Shown here: piece after piece, positions 41,792-55,700 of the stretch | Numbering within the stretch: the stretch's first letter is position 1 | Layout: every line of letters starts with the position of its first letter | DNA from: Glandiceps talaboti | Lineage: Eukaryota > Hemichordata > Enteropneusta > Spengelidae | Direction: 5' to 3' | DNA length: 64,000 bases | Assembly: GCF_964340395.1 (NCBI RefSeq) | Contig: NC_135568.1 | Location: 12,707,276 to 12,771,275, forward strand | Program-made: the position numbers and the translations under genes | The notes under the pieces: generated by a model | Seen by the model: the letters and a program-made list of their open reading frames with translations, nothing else | Databases searched by the model: none | Told to the model about the DNA's origin: nothing

Positions 41792-42109
41792 ATGTCCAAT
41801 TTCGTATTTCCCCTCTCTGTTTTCTTAATTATTCACACACATCATGGGTATACTCAACAACATTCGACGTCGATGATGACACGGGATCATTACTTGACAA
41901 AACATGTTTCGTCGGTCATCAACACTTTTAGCGTCCTGGATTGTAGTCAGGAGTGCGACAAAACCTATGGATGCCGGTCATTTAACTATTGGAGGAGGGA
42001 AAATAAGTGTGAACTGAACACATCAACGCGTGATGACGACCCGGCTGATTACGTAACTGCTGACGGAGCTCGTTACTTTCCGGCTGGAGCTTACAAAACC
42101 CTTCAACAG
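41792..42109 (+). CDS. Gene B exon 1: signal peptide and PAN/Apple domain
   Basis: 106 codons ending in phase 0 at CAACAG|GTAATG. The leader [13 protein letters not shown] is hydrophobic. The PAN motif reads [18 protein letters not shown], followed by [13 protein letters not shown]. The four cysteines and the sequon after CEL are conserved with gene A. Confidence 0.86.
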
Positions 42110-45100
42110 GTAATGTCATTTTCAAATTGTTTTCTGTAGTTACAATACTTCCCCTCTTGTTGTCGTACGGTTAATATCTTTCTTTAACTTCTAATTTAGT
42201 TTTCAGCACCCTGTGTTTGTGGTCTACATGTATAGTGATAGAATACAGCTAGAGATGAATCTATCAACGTCATGATTACAAGTCTTAAACACTCGTCTTG
42301 GGCAAACATCGCTATTCTGGGCTACATCGCCTAACTTAGTTAACCATATTTTCTTAATGCAGCTGCACTATATGCTAGAAATTAAGTTCCTCTATGTATG
42401 TATGTATGTATGTATGTATGTATGTATGTATGTATGGATGTATGTATGGATGGATGGATGGATGGATGTGTAAAGATGTCTAGACTGAATAGCTACTGAA
42501 AGTTCACAGAAATCACTATATCAGTTCATTGACTCTAAACTCTAGTGTCTGATGATCTAGGAATACAACTATAGTATCGACATATAAGCTTAGTCATGAT
42601 TTAGGCGTATGTGAATAAACCAAATTTAATCGTTTTACAATATGATATCTAACAGACACATGATATAATACAAGAAAGACTGATGATAATATGGGATAAT
42701 GAAAACAGCACCTTTAACCGAACGAAATGAATAAGGTCCACTAGCTTTTCTACTCGGTTGTCTGCTCGCAAATGTTTGCTTAAGCAACCCATTCAATCTG
42801 GCGTTCATTCTTTTGATACCTTGGAATATAATGAACACAGTATTAGGTAGAATTTTGTCAAACCGTTTGACCTGATGCTAGGTAAATCTGTGTAAACATT
42901 AAAGTAAAACATATCCAGGGATGTATGTTCCCGACTTATTCGACTGCCTCAATTATGTGTATTACTCCAGTAACCAGGCAGCAGACACACGGTAGAACTG
43001 CGGACGTTGTCACACTGTCTTTGGCACCACATACTGTCTGCAGGGCTCACATTGTCCAATTGATATCTTAACAAATGGGATATTGCTGTCAGGTTTCATA
43101 CAGTGTGGTTCAAACTATTGAATGCAGTCTGATTGGCCCTGTCATTTATAACCACATGTACAAATATGGTAATCAGCATCCCTCAAACATGATGTAAAGT
43201 CTGGTATACATCTGTAAATTGTTTACAACAAAGTCTCTGCGCACCGTATTGACACCTTTTGAATATTTCTCGTGACGCCATAAATCATTTAGTGTCGGAT
43301 ATTCAGTTCTATAGTTAGGTATATACAATTATTGTTGAACGGAGATTGAAACGTTACATCTTTGTTAAACTCCATTTAGTCATGGCATGATCAATGTAAG
43401 CTTCAAAGAAGCAAAGTGTTCAAATTGAATATAAATCACATACTAGGTGGCTGAATGTGTATGCGAGGTAAAGTCTTATGGTGTGTCCTCAGTAGAGTGT
43501 CAGTGTACAAAATAGAAAGACAAACAGATCTGATTCAAGAGCGTGTTGATGTTCTAAAAATCTGAGTTTTCTGACAATTACTTTTGGGAGAAAGTTGCAT
43601 GTCACTTTGTTTATGACTTTCACAGAAACTGCTGAACGACTACCGTTGTCCTTAAAGTTATCATGTTGTCTCATAATTCTTGAAATTTATTAACTAGAGA
43701 CTCAATTCAAATGTCTACACCCATGTTCTCAAAGCCAAACTTTCATCTTACAACCTAACAATTGATCATGACCACAATCTTCAAGGTCAAAGAGCCAAAT
43801 TTGGTACATGCAGTCATATACCATAGTAATGTAAATGTTCACTTAAAAATAGCGTTTATCGAGGTAGTCAACTACATTCGTAAAATTACACGAGTCACTC
43901 AATTTCGATTCGGTTTAAGAGTTCGAATAACACATTCCGATATAAAAAGTAACCACAAAGGAAAACACACTTTCAGACTTTGCTCCTTTAATGCAGAATT
44001 CATTATACGCATCAAATTTCTCAGATTTATAGCAAACCTGTTTCTGTAATTAGCAAAATTTCATTCCTTTGTAGAAAATTGCAAATCAGTGTCCCCAGTA
44101 CGATATAACCGACAGACGTATGCTGCTGGAAGTTGCAGCAGCGGAAACAATATGTCGTGTTTTGCATGAATGAAGGTATGCTATGACTACTCAGTCTGTT
44201 GGTCAAGGCATTTCGAGCACGTACGTTAATAATGTATTCATGACAGCGATCATTCTATTCGTATGGTTGACAATAAATTGTCTCTTGATAACGTAGTGTA
44301 ATCAGACTGGACACGTTAAGGTATTAAGACAAGAACATCAATCATGGATTGACAAATCCACCATACTCTGAAATTCTAAAAACCGGTTTCTTTAAGGTCA
44401 ATGTTGTCAGTGCCAATAACAGCTATCAGCATTAAGGTAACAAGGAAATGTTTGACATTTGCAATACGTATCATCCTCATATTTTGTGTAAACTAACGAC
44501 CAAGATCCAGTAATTTCATCCATAAATCAAATTTTGAATAAAGTGCACATGAACAAAATGTAGATCAAATACATATGGAATGCATTGGGATGTTTCCAAT
44601 GTAAAATAATAATAATAATATATTTGAATTATCAAAGGGCAAATAACAGTTCCTTTGTATAATTATCGTTATTGCAACCTTTGGAAATACACAGCCCAGG
44701 CAAATCCAATTCACATGCGTTTATGTTAATATCTTTATCTATGCACCACGGATCAACAGCTATTGGGAGATGTCGACCATTAATTTAGGTGACCAATTTA
44801 TAGGCGTCGGTTGCTTTTGAAGTCTAGTGGATTTACACTTGAGTGTGTTTTATTGCAAATGAAGCACCTTAAATCAATTAAATGTAATTGAACCCGATAT
44901 AAAACCTAAAAGATGATATCAGCACTAACGTACAGATATAGCGAATACATTTGTAAATGTGCGACTTGAATAATGCGTCTTAATTTGTACAGTAATGTTC
45001 AATCTACAAGTTTAATATATATATCCCTACTATGAAAATATATCCCATAAATCTCAATATTAACGTTTGTCTTGCATGATACAGAGACGGTATAATATAT

Positions 45101-45198
45101 TTAACTATATATAACTGTTTCAGAACCTTTCAGCCATCTGATGATCGCCGCTAGAAGCGCGACACTCTTGAGTTATGGCTTACAATGTCCTAATTCCT

Positions 45199-45231
<33 letters not shown>

Positions 45232-45259
45232 TTGCGTCAGCAGATTGATACTCATCAAG

Positions 45260-45340
<81 letters not shown>

Positions 45341-48300
45341 AGTATAAGTTAATGTCTAAGCTGGGGTAAACAGTGCTCAATGTATATATGTTGTAGAGTG
45401 ATATATACATAACATTATATAATATATATATGTACATAAACTTAAACCAATTTCTATGTACATAAACTTAAACCAATTTCTATAATACTATACATTTTCC
45501 TTTAGTAATTGTAGCGACAAATTGTATGTACGTGTACCATCCACACCACTATTTTGCAATAACTTGGCAATAACATTGGCTCATGTGGTGCCAGTGATTT
45601 TGTTGGACAATTAAGATTAGCGCAGCCTCATGAACATGATTAGACTAAGTTGGTTCCTGACAGTGCCAGTGACTGATTACTTTGACAGTGAACTCATTAA
45701 CACGTATAAATCGATCTTGAACGAAGTATATCATTATCACATATTCACACTGTCTTTCTAGTCGGCATTGAATCCACGAGATGGTTTCTCTATGAAAAGT
45801 ACTGTAATTAGAAGAATACATTTCGCGATCATGAAGATTACACCTTTCATTCTGTCATTTTGGAGGTATAAATCCCCCCCTCCCAAGCTCCTTTAATGAA
45901 TGAAATATATATCTTTGATGTAGCTCAAGATTGAATGCAGAATCCATGATTGAAGGTAATTGTGAGTGTCAAAAGTCATTATGAACCACAATATCGGCCT
46001 TTATTACTCATCAAAAGAGTTTCGTTTCGTGAGTACAGGATAGGAAGTCAGACACTTTATCACTGCGATAATTCTTAAGGCCTATTTAAAGTTAGTAATT
46101 GTTCAAAACAGTTTAGGATAAGCCTTCTAGCCTATAGGTCAGCTACCTTTGTTTTGTATACAAATGTCGCTTTTTGGCACAGCTACAAGAGCTCTCTTGA
46201 GGGATGGGAATATCTATTCAATTAGGCAACAATATCAATTTATCGTAGTATGCTTTTCAATCAATTAGGTTGACGCAAATGTATTGTATACAGAAGTATA
46301 CATTATCTGCTACATAAAGGCTTCACATATATTTTCATTTTATGAGTATTTTGTCGTTGATTAGGTGGCAAATTTCATCGTTTTTCGAAAAGATCGAGGC
46401 TTACCATCCCATCGTCGTAAACCACAACCTCCTTTGCGGCACCGTCCAAGACACAGTGTAGCAGAAGAAATAACAGCTCTGGTTTGCGAATATGTACCAT
46501 CATTGCAATATAAGAATATACTGAAGCATTTTTTGTATGTACTGGCATCCTATTAAGAGTGTTTCCTGGAGATGTCCACGCCTTTGAGGGTAATTTAAGT
46601 TCAATGAACATGCGTACGGTATATGTACATGGTCCTTTTGTAATAAAGTCTTTAAACCGCTGTCATACTCATAATGAAACTTCAAAACACTTGTAAACAT
46701 TTTTTTCAATTATAGGGGAAAAGGTTAGGTGAAGTTAGTATGTATTAAGATGAAATTTGCATATAACCTATTACAGTAGGTCGGTTTATGGAAAAACTCA
46801 ATTAAACGTTGTGCTAAAATTGCCAATAAAGGCAGACACCATGTTTCACATGTTCATCTAGACTGAAAGTCATGATTTTTTATCTAACAATGTTTGTTGA
46901 TATATAGGCATTTGTATATACATATGCATTCTCGGAGAGCAAACACCCCCCTTTCTTATATAATTATGCCTATAGTTATGTCTAATGGTAAAGTACTAAG
47001 TTACTGAGATAATGCAGCCTTGTAAAATATTTATAAAATCACATATCCTGTGAGTTGAAGGCCATGTCTATAATCAAAGGACACTTACTTAAAAGAACCA
47101 TATATAGTGAAAAGGGGTGTATTGTGATGTATTATTACGCTTTATTAGATAATATGCTATAATATGTTATCATGTAATATAGTATAATATGCAGTAACAT
47201 AACATAACATAACATAACATAGCATAACATAACAAAACATTACATGATAATATAATATAATATAATATAATATAATATGATATAATATAATATAATATAA
47301 TATAATATAATATAATATTTCATCACAATAATTATTCAGTCATGCATTTACCAAGTCAGTAACCTCTTTGCTTAAACGTTTAAATATTAAGAAATCCAAG
47401 GACAAAGTTATTAAGCTTGATATTACATAAACTATCCACAACCCTTTATATCAAATACAAATAATGTCATTGTAAATGATTGATGTCTGAAGAGAAAGAA
47501 TTCATTTTCCTTTATATTACTATCGAATCAAAGTGATGGACATACGGTGCATAGTTATTAGGGTATCAGTTTAGATGCTAGATATTACAACTTGGTATTG
47601 TCATGGTAACTTTGTTTGACGTGTGTCCAATAAAGGTACAGCTAACTACCAATCAATAGATATCAGAAGCTGTCGGTTTAAAGTAAATGTGATCATTAAA
47701 GTGAGCGAAAATAATATGACAAAGACAATGGCAGCAATAAAGCAATGTTTACAACTGAACCGTATGTATGTTTGATATAAGCTGATATTATATCCTAGCA
47801 AATGTTGACATTGTATTTCTTGATCTCGCCATATTTTATCTTTTGCGTCAATAAAAGTGTCTGTAACTGTGGTTTTATTGTACGACATTTCGTGACATGT
47901 TTCAATTTGAAGTCATATTGTGAAGATTTATTTCAAGAACGTTGTAATCCTCTTTCTACCAGGGTAGATATTTGATGTACATGAAAAAAGTACAAGTTGG
48001 GAGAAGGGGTTTTTCTCGGTACCTGCAATAGCTTTTTACCTTATGCTAGGGAATCAAAATAGAACAAGGAGGTCGACTTATTCTCACGCGCGCCTATAGT
48101 AATGCATGTGAAGTGGGTGGAGCAGAAATTCTAGTGTTGACCAAGATATCGAATAGTTGTTATTTTTATGATACGCCAAGGCAGTAATATATTCAGGTGC
48201 CGAGAATTGCTACATATAATAACGTACAGGTTGGGATGAACCAGGATTGAAATTAGTCAAGCTAGTGACGTACAATGCTTTCATTTTTCGTATCATGATA

Positions 48301-51300
48301 ATGTTATTTATATCTTGCTACCATACATCAAATATTATTTGCAGTACGAAGATTGTAGTAAAACACGTGTTTTACATATTATTGTGTCAGCCATCTATAC
48401 TACCATTGTTTCACATAGATTTCCCTTTCTTAGTATTTTCTCTTTAAAAAATGAAAATTGCCTTCTTATAGGTCTTTTTTTCGGATTAAGTGAAGTATAA
48501 TGTTCATATAAGAACATATAATTGTGTGCCTCTTTGCAGTCAGTAATCAACGGCATAGAAAATTGAGGTCGTGTACAAATTACGTACTATATCTAATTAT
48601 TCGACTAATGCATTCTCCAAGGCCCTAAGACTAAATACACAGTTAAAATAAATACAGTTGAATTGACATTTCCTTAGTCACAAACACAATATTTGTAGTC
48701 GGGAATAAAGCATGGAAACTACTTTCCAAATGGAAAGCTGCACTAGCTGCAACTGGAACAAGTTTTGAAACTTTTTTGTCTGAAATAATGACTTAATCAT
48801 AATATCGTAATGGGTATAGTATAGGGCACACTATGGTATCATCTGTGGCTAAACATATTTGTAGAGCAGTACACATAGCATGGTGCAATATATCCGACCA
48901 AATTGATTTGTTAGTCCGCACTCAAAATCAGTGCCAGAATGGATCACAATTTCAACTTACCACTGCAATACTTATAAAAACATAGCCCTCTATACCCCAG
49001 TTACAGCGAGTGCTGGTTTAACATTGTGAGCCATGTCGCAGACAATTCTGTTTGAAGTAATACCTCAATGACTATCTGATGGCATTTCTTGTCATCAAAC
49101 ATGAATAAGGTAGGTGATAGCATCGAGGTTAAAGCCGTTAATCTCCCAGTTATTGCAATGCGGTAAATCCATCAGTAAACTAGTTCAGGTACTTGTCATT
49201 TCAAATAATATAAGAACAGTGAACTGCACTGTCCTGAAAAACCCATGAACAAATTTAGTGTTCGTGTAGGTCCTGTTTGCACTATACTTTATATAGTATC
49301 AATTGTCAAAACAGACAACACATCAATAACAAAGTATTAAGACAATTCATTGACATGTATCTTACATTCTGTATAAAGGAGACATAATGATTGACGCAAT
49401 GCTTCCAGTTCTTTTATTGGCTATTACCGTAAATGTGTCACAGTACATGTAAGAAGCAACCTATGTAAGCAGCGTTTCTTGTGGTGCATAGTTTATCCTG
49501 GGTGTCTTACGTATACTTTAGGGTTTGAGCTGGGTCACGTGTATACAATTGTTCTTTCACAGACATTCAACAACCATATACATACCTGTATATTATACTA
49601 CTCAGTGTGTAGTCCCAATGCATACAACAAAGTCACAGAAATTCTCAAAGTCGACTGAGATTATGGGAATGAATGTGGAAATGAGCGGGGGTCTAGTTGA
49701 GTATGTAGTGAATATAGAAAATGGTTGCACCATGGTGTTCTATGTAAGCCCATAAACATGTTATTACACTAAACGTGAGGATCTCAGTCCATCCACCACC
49801 ACCATATGTTACTGTAAATATCGCCTATGATAACTGCACAACCTCAAAAAACATTAAATACATTATGCGGTCAACTCGTAAGCACTTCTAGGACAAATGA
49901 TCGTCCAGTTATGCAGCCATTGCTATAAAATATAAATAACTTGGACCTTGATAAGTCAGTTGTATAATGGGATATGTATGGTATACTTCATAACTGAGTC
50001 GGAGTGTACCCAACTCCATTAGCTGTACTGTACGGTCATTTATGTAGCATATTACCTTTGTCTGTACGCTGGTTATGCCATATTGGGTAATGATGACTTC
50101 CAAAGAAAAATTCCATCAAAAAAGTCTGGAACATTTTACAGTAAAGTTTTGCTGGCTGTTGAGTAAAATTACTCTTTTTGTTGACATTTTGTCAAAACAT
50201 GTAATAGCGCAAAGAAAAATGTTATTAAAATTAAATATGTTAAAAATATTGTGTACTGTTTTTAGAAATTGTATTTGTAACAAGCAATAAATTGCTTGCG
50301 CAAAAAACGTATTGGCCCGGTTTCAAAAAGTCTACATCGACAGCATGATGAACAACCATACCATGACAGACTTAGAAAAGTTACAAAACATTGATAGTAC
50401 TATAGTCAACTGCAAGGTGGAATTTTAGAACGGACCTCCTAGCCTACCTAAGGAGTGCAAACCTTCTGTAATATTAATCGTAACAGAAGTTGAAAACCTT
50501 TTAATTTGTTCGCAAATATCTTTTATTGATATTTAAGAAAAATAATTTAGTATATACAAAAGCTTTTATAGAAAATTGCGGAGTCATATGACATATTTAA
50601 TAGAAACTTAGCATATAACATTTATTCAATGACTCACATGAAGCTAATACAAAAGATTACAACACGTAAGATGTAAAATGTAAAAGAATGAAATAACTTA
50701 AAAAAGTAGGGCATTTGACGATTACTAGAAAATCTAATTATCATCTTCAATTTAAATCGCTATCTTTACAGTAAACAGTGGATGGGGATTTCGCCTCTGT
50801 CTATATCGTCACAAGTATATCCAGCAAACAAACATATTAGTTATATATAGCAGTTATGTGTAGAGACATATAGCAGTTATATGTAGAGACATGTTTGAAA
50901 GTTTTGAACCTCTGTTTCAAGGATAATATTTCATGCTTAATTTGAGCTTCCGTGGATTATTTGGGTATGCAATATTTTCAAGATCTGAAATACTTTGACA
51001 CTTGTGCTTGTCATTCTGAAGCACATACGATAACCATATCCGAAAAGACAAAAACGTTCTGTATGTTGATAGCAACCTGCTGAAAACTATGCCAGTTGCA
51101 GTTATTAGCCGATATTACCATAAAATCCAATCACCACGTTGCCTTTGGGGAAAGAAGACACATACCTGAGATCATAGGATGGCGACTACTTGGCATTTAG
51201 CCAACCACACATTAAATTGATGGAGTCACGAAAGCTATAGGGAAGAAACCAATAAATCTGTCATTTAACAACTTGTGGTTCTCATCGGCGCCAATATGCA

Positions 51301-52718
51301 AATAAATTTTCACTCTCATTGTGTATGCATAGGCATATATTTATCGAAGGGCGCCTATTCCAAAATGAAGTGAAAGTGTTTTATATCTGATTTGGGTTAT
51401 ATGAAATGACATTCAATCATAACTATCGATTAATGTAGTTTAGGAAAAGCCGGGAACTTTTATAAAAGTGGTTTATATCAAGATTCCATTACATTGCTGA
51501 AAATCAACAACATACTAGTACCTTTAGGCTATGAAAACGACGATCAGAAACTTGGTCAAAATGTCATTACATTCCAAAGCTCAGTAAATGGTTACTTGCA
51601 TTTTGAACCAAGGAAAATATATCGAAAAAACTACCACAACATAAAAAATGTCACTTTTGAATACATCCAGCACGTTCATATTTGCATATTTTCCATCCCA
51701 GAATATGCCACCATTGAACATCAATATAAATTGATATCATATATGTATCATATATGACACGAGTGGAAATAAACATTTGTTTACATGCAGTTCGATACGT
51801 TGTTCGGACAGTGTCCCAAAATCATTGTATGTTTACTTTATTTCTTTACAGGCTATTGTCTACATTTACACACCTGAATAGCCATTCTAATACATATTAT
51901 GATGTACACAGTAACACTAGTTCAGACCCATATTTATGAGTGCTCATATGTATTCAAAATGTTTAGTTCATCCTCTCAGCATTTACCAACTAGTTAGAAT
52001 TGATATGTTTCCAACGTGTCAATTATCTGTGCAAGTTCTTCACACCATTTGCCTATTTGTACAGAAATTTGCTGAGATAATATATTGCTTTGACAATGGA
52101 TTATAACACTTTCATCATACTTTACTATGGATTGTCATGTAGAGAGTGAGTTATTACCTGTTACCAGCATATTTAATCATACATGCACCACAAATTGAAA
52201 TGAAACATAGCCATCCAATCTATCTGAATTCAGAAATTCCTATTTTCTGAACGTACGTGATGCCCTCAATGAATTACTTTATCCAAAGGACATAACATGA
52301 GCGAAACTAGCTAGACAGCTGTCATTAAACAGTAAAATTATCAAAATTAAACTTTAAACAAATGTCCCTCTGTCTGTCTGTCTGTCTCGGCCTGTAGGCA
52401 GAACTATCAAATATATCCTGAAAAGCTTGATATCGGATTTTATAGGCGTTATAAAATATATGTTGCAACGAATTATATACCCCATCGTTTTCGTAATACG
52501 GCAGCTACAGGAAAACCCAATTAAACAATTCGATTAAAGATTCTTCTAAGCTTTAGTATTGTCACATTTATATGAATAATCACTTCACGTACAATCGTTA
52601 AAACATGGTGATCCAGGCAGTTAGTGAACCAAATCACAAAAAAGGATTTAAATCAAATTATCTACTAGCAGTAGTTAATTAACTAATTAACTATCTGTGC
52701 TGTAAAATGTTTGCTATC

Positions 52719-52789
<71 letters not shown>

Positions 52790-55700
52790 TTCTGTAACGA
52801 AATGATCGTACGTTTTGATATCATACAACAAAACTTAATATACTTTGGCGCCAGATCTAAAGAGTTCGAGATAAATTTTAAAAACATTTAGAAGATAGAA
52901 GTGAGGAGCAATTAATAATTTGAATTACCTGTTCAAAATATACGAGGACCTGAAATCAAAATATGAGTAACCTTTATTAGTATAGAATTTATTTTCAGGT
53001 CACTAAATGATGTAGGCCATGGATTCACTATACAGTTTGCGGATACAATTACAGAAAACAATTGGGAGAGAGTGTTACAAACGAGATACGTAATACAGAA
53101 GCTGATCTAAGTGTGATTCTCATCATTCCTAATCTATATGCATTACATTTGGTCTAGATTGTGGATTGCGTTGACAGTACAGAAGCACAAGACATCTGAG
53201 TTTAGATTATTGTACATGATGGCGACGATAACAATATGGGCAGTGAATATAAATCTTATATCGTTACAGATCAGCATGTGAAAACCATTAAAGTTTATGG
53301 CCATGTAAACTAGTCTTAAATAATTTATTAAGCAAATGTTATATCCCCATCTGGAGTTATCTTTAAAACCTAGAGGCTGATTAGCTGCTTACATTATCCT
53401 TTAACTAGTCATTGACTATGTTATGTTCACCGCCTCTATGCACGTGAGTAAATAGACATGACAAATTCACGGACCATGTATTTGTAAATTTTCATTGATG
53501 GCGTTTTTATCTCTAGATGGTCGTCCATACTGTACCAATAAGTCGAAGTTATCAATAAAAATATAGTTTCAATGATGAGGCTTTTGGCAAAGTAATAGTT
53601 AATGCGCGAGAAACAACTTTTAAAGGTCTTGCACAAGTTCTAAGATTATGTGATAGTATTAACTAGCATATATTTGTAAACAAACAAACAAACAAACAAA
53701 CAAACAAACAAACAAACAAACAAACAAAAACCAAAAAAAACAAACAAACAACCAGTATAAATATTTTTTAACTTTTGTGAATTGTTCACGTACTGTACAT
53801 GTACTCTTATCAATTCTTTCCAAAACGTACACATACGCCAATGCAAGGTAGGTAGGTCTTTAAGATGCATGAGGCATGTGTGTCAATGACGTGTTCAAAA
53901 ACGTTCGGTGAGATGTACGTATAACAAGTAGATAAATAGATATGGCCAACAGATTGTCCAATGAATGATTTGCCAACGTGATAGAATTTGTGGCTAATGT
54001 TTTCCGGATGTCACGTTTAGGTTAAATCATATTTCCTGACAGGTATACCTAAAATCTGATCAATTATACCAATATTTCGATTGCAATAGCCGTTATTCAG
54101 TAACGTTGAATACCCATACACATCTCCATTTATCAAAATATGGTTCCATATTAAGGTTGTAAATTCATGAGATTATTAGATGATCCATCGTTCCTGCCAT
54201 TAATCATGTGGATGTGGATAATATCATGAGCATACTGTATGGATGTAATGACTCAGTATAGAAGCAAGGTCACCTGAAACAGAACGCTGTCTTGCTCGAC
54301 AAAAAATCTTACAAACATTGTTACATTTTATCGTCTGCTTGGACACAAATCTTGCAAACACTGATACATTTCATCGTCTGCTTCGACAAAAATCTTACAA
54401 ACATCGCTACATTTTATCGTCTGCTTCGACAGAAATCTTGCAAACATTGATACATTTTATCGTCTGTTTGGACAAAAATCTTGCAAATATTGATACATTT
54501 TATCGTCTGACAAAATCTTACAAGCATCTCTATATTTTATCGTCTGGTTCGAGAAAAATCAAACAAACATTGCTACATAATCTTTGTGTGCGCCACATCA
54601 TTCTCTTAGCATAGCAGATAATACCCAAACCACATACAATGTAACAAGGTATCCCATTTTCAGACATTTTCGGAAACAAATAATATATACGACTAAATAA
54701 AAGTATAGAATTAGTAACTGAAGTATCCATTATACTTGTCATTATTAACCTGTATTTTGTCATCCATAGAAGTGTGATTCCTGTGTTCAAAGTCCGTGTC
54801 TCAACAACGGGCTGTGTGAAGCTGACTGCTCAAAAAACGGATATATATGTAAATGTGCCAAGAACGTCAGCTTGACATGTGAGCATTCAGGTGAGTGACA
54901 CTTTATTGGATCATGTGTCATCTAGGATGATAAAATATTGTTATATCAAGAAACGAAAGATTAAGTGCTGCTGTAAGTGAGTACACTGAATACAATATGC
55001 TAGAACTTGGGATGAGTAACACGTCTTTGAGCTTTTATCAACAGATACGAGCGATTTTGAAATCTTTCTTTCACAACGAAGTAATTTTATATAAAGGTAA
55101 CGTCTTCAACTTAAAAAAATTGTTCTCCTTCTCCCAGATTTGATTCAATACACTTGTCTTGGTCAACGTTCGGACTACATAGTGAGCGTGAACAGCACAA
55201 TAACAGGATTGAGCTGCAATATTCCAAATGACCCAAGTGGATTGGTTGTTGCCGTCAAAGATTACCAAAACACAGAGGTAGGTTAAAAGAGAACATCACT
55301 CTAATATAAAGGTATTTGTTAAAACAAAACCCTTTGGTTTCTGAGAGTCACTTCACGATTTTACTTCCCATACATTTCACGCGAAACTCTATTTCAACCC
55401 CATCGTTCTTGCAGTGATCTCACGTGGGTAATAGATGAATATTCATGACTCCTAAGTGCTTATTACCTTCAGATACATATAGTCATGAATATTTATCAAA
55501 ATTAAACCATATTTAATAATAATAATAAAGATTTATAGAGCACCTAATCTCTGCAAGCAGAGCTCGAGGCGCAGAAGTAAAATGGACAGTAAATTACCGT
55601 ATGACAACAGACACTGGAAACTCGGCAATAGAAGAAATTTCGAATGCTGAGACTAGTGTTTAAAGAGATGGGTCTTGAGAGAACGGCGGAAGGATGTGAG

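Larger units (their letters stand above)
42110..54769 (+). other. Gene B intron 1 (12.7 kb), repeat-rich
   Basis: A phase-0 intron in the same place as the 17.4 kb intron of gene A. It contains microsatellites (42392, 45200-45337, 47145-47321, 52722, 53676), a repeat at about 45115-45200, another at 48735-48925 and a minisatellite at 54271-54581. I see no supportable exon inside it. Confidence 0.62.

Noticed and set aside
43762-44049. 95-residue + strand frame
   Set aside because: No motif, unusual composition and no splice context consistent with an exon.
47646-47888. 80-residue - strand frame with one hydrophobic segment
   Set aside because: A possible membrane peptide, but no family motif, no conserved neighbour exon and no clear splice site; chance is likely in AT-rich DNA.
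54271-54581. Regularly spaced repeats resembling a CRISPR array
   Set aside because: There are no unique spacers; whole units are repeated with mutations, and the genome is animal.
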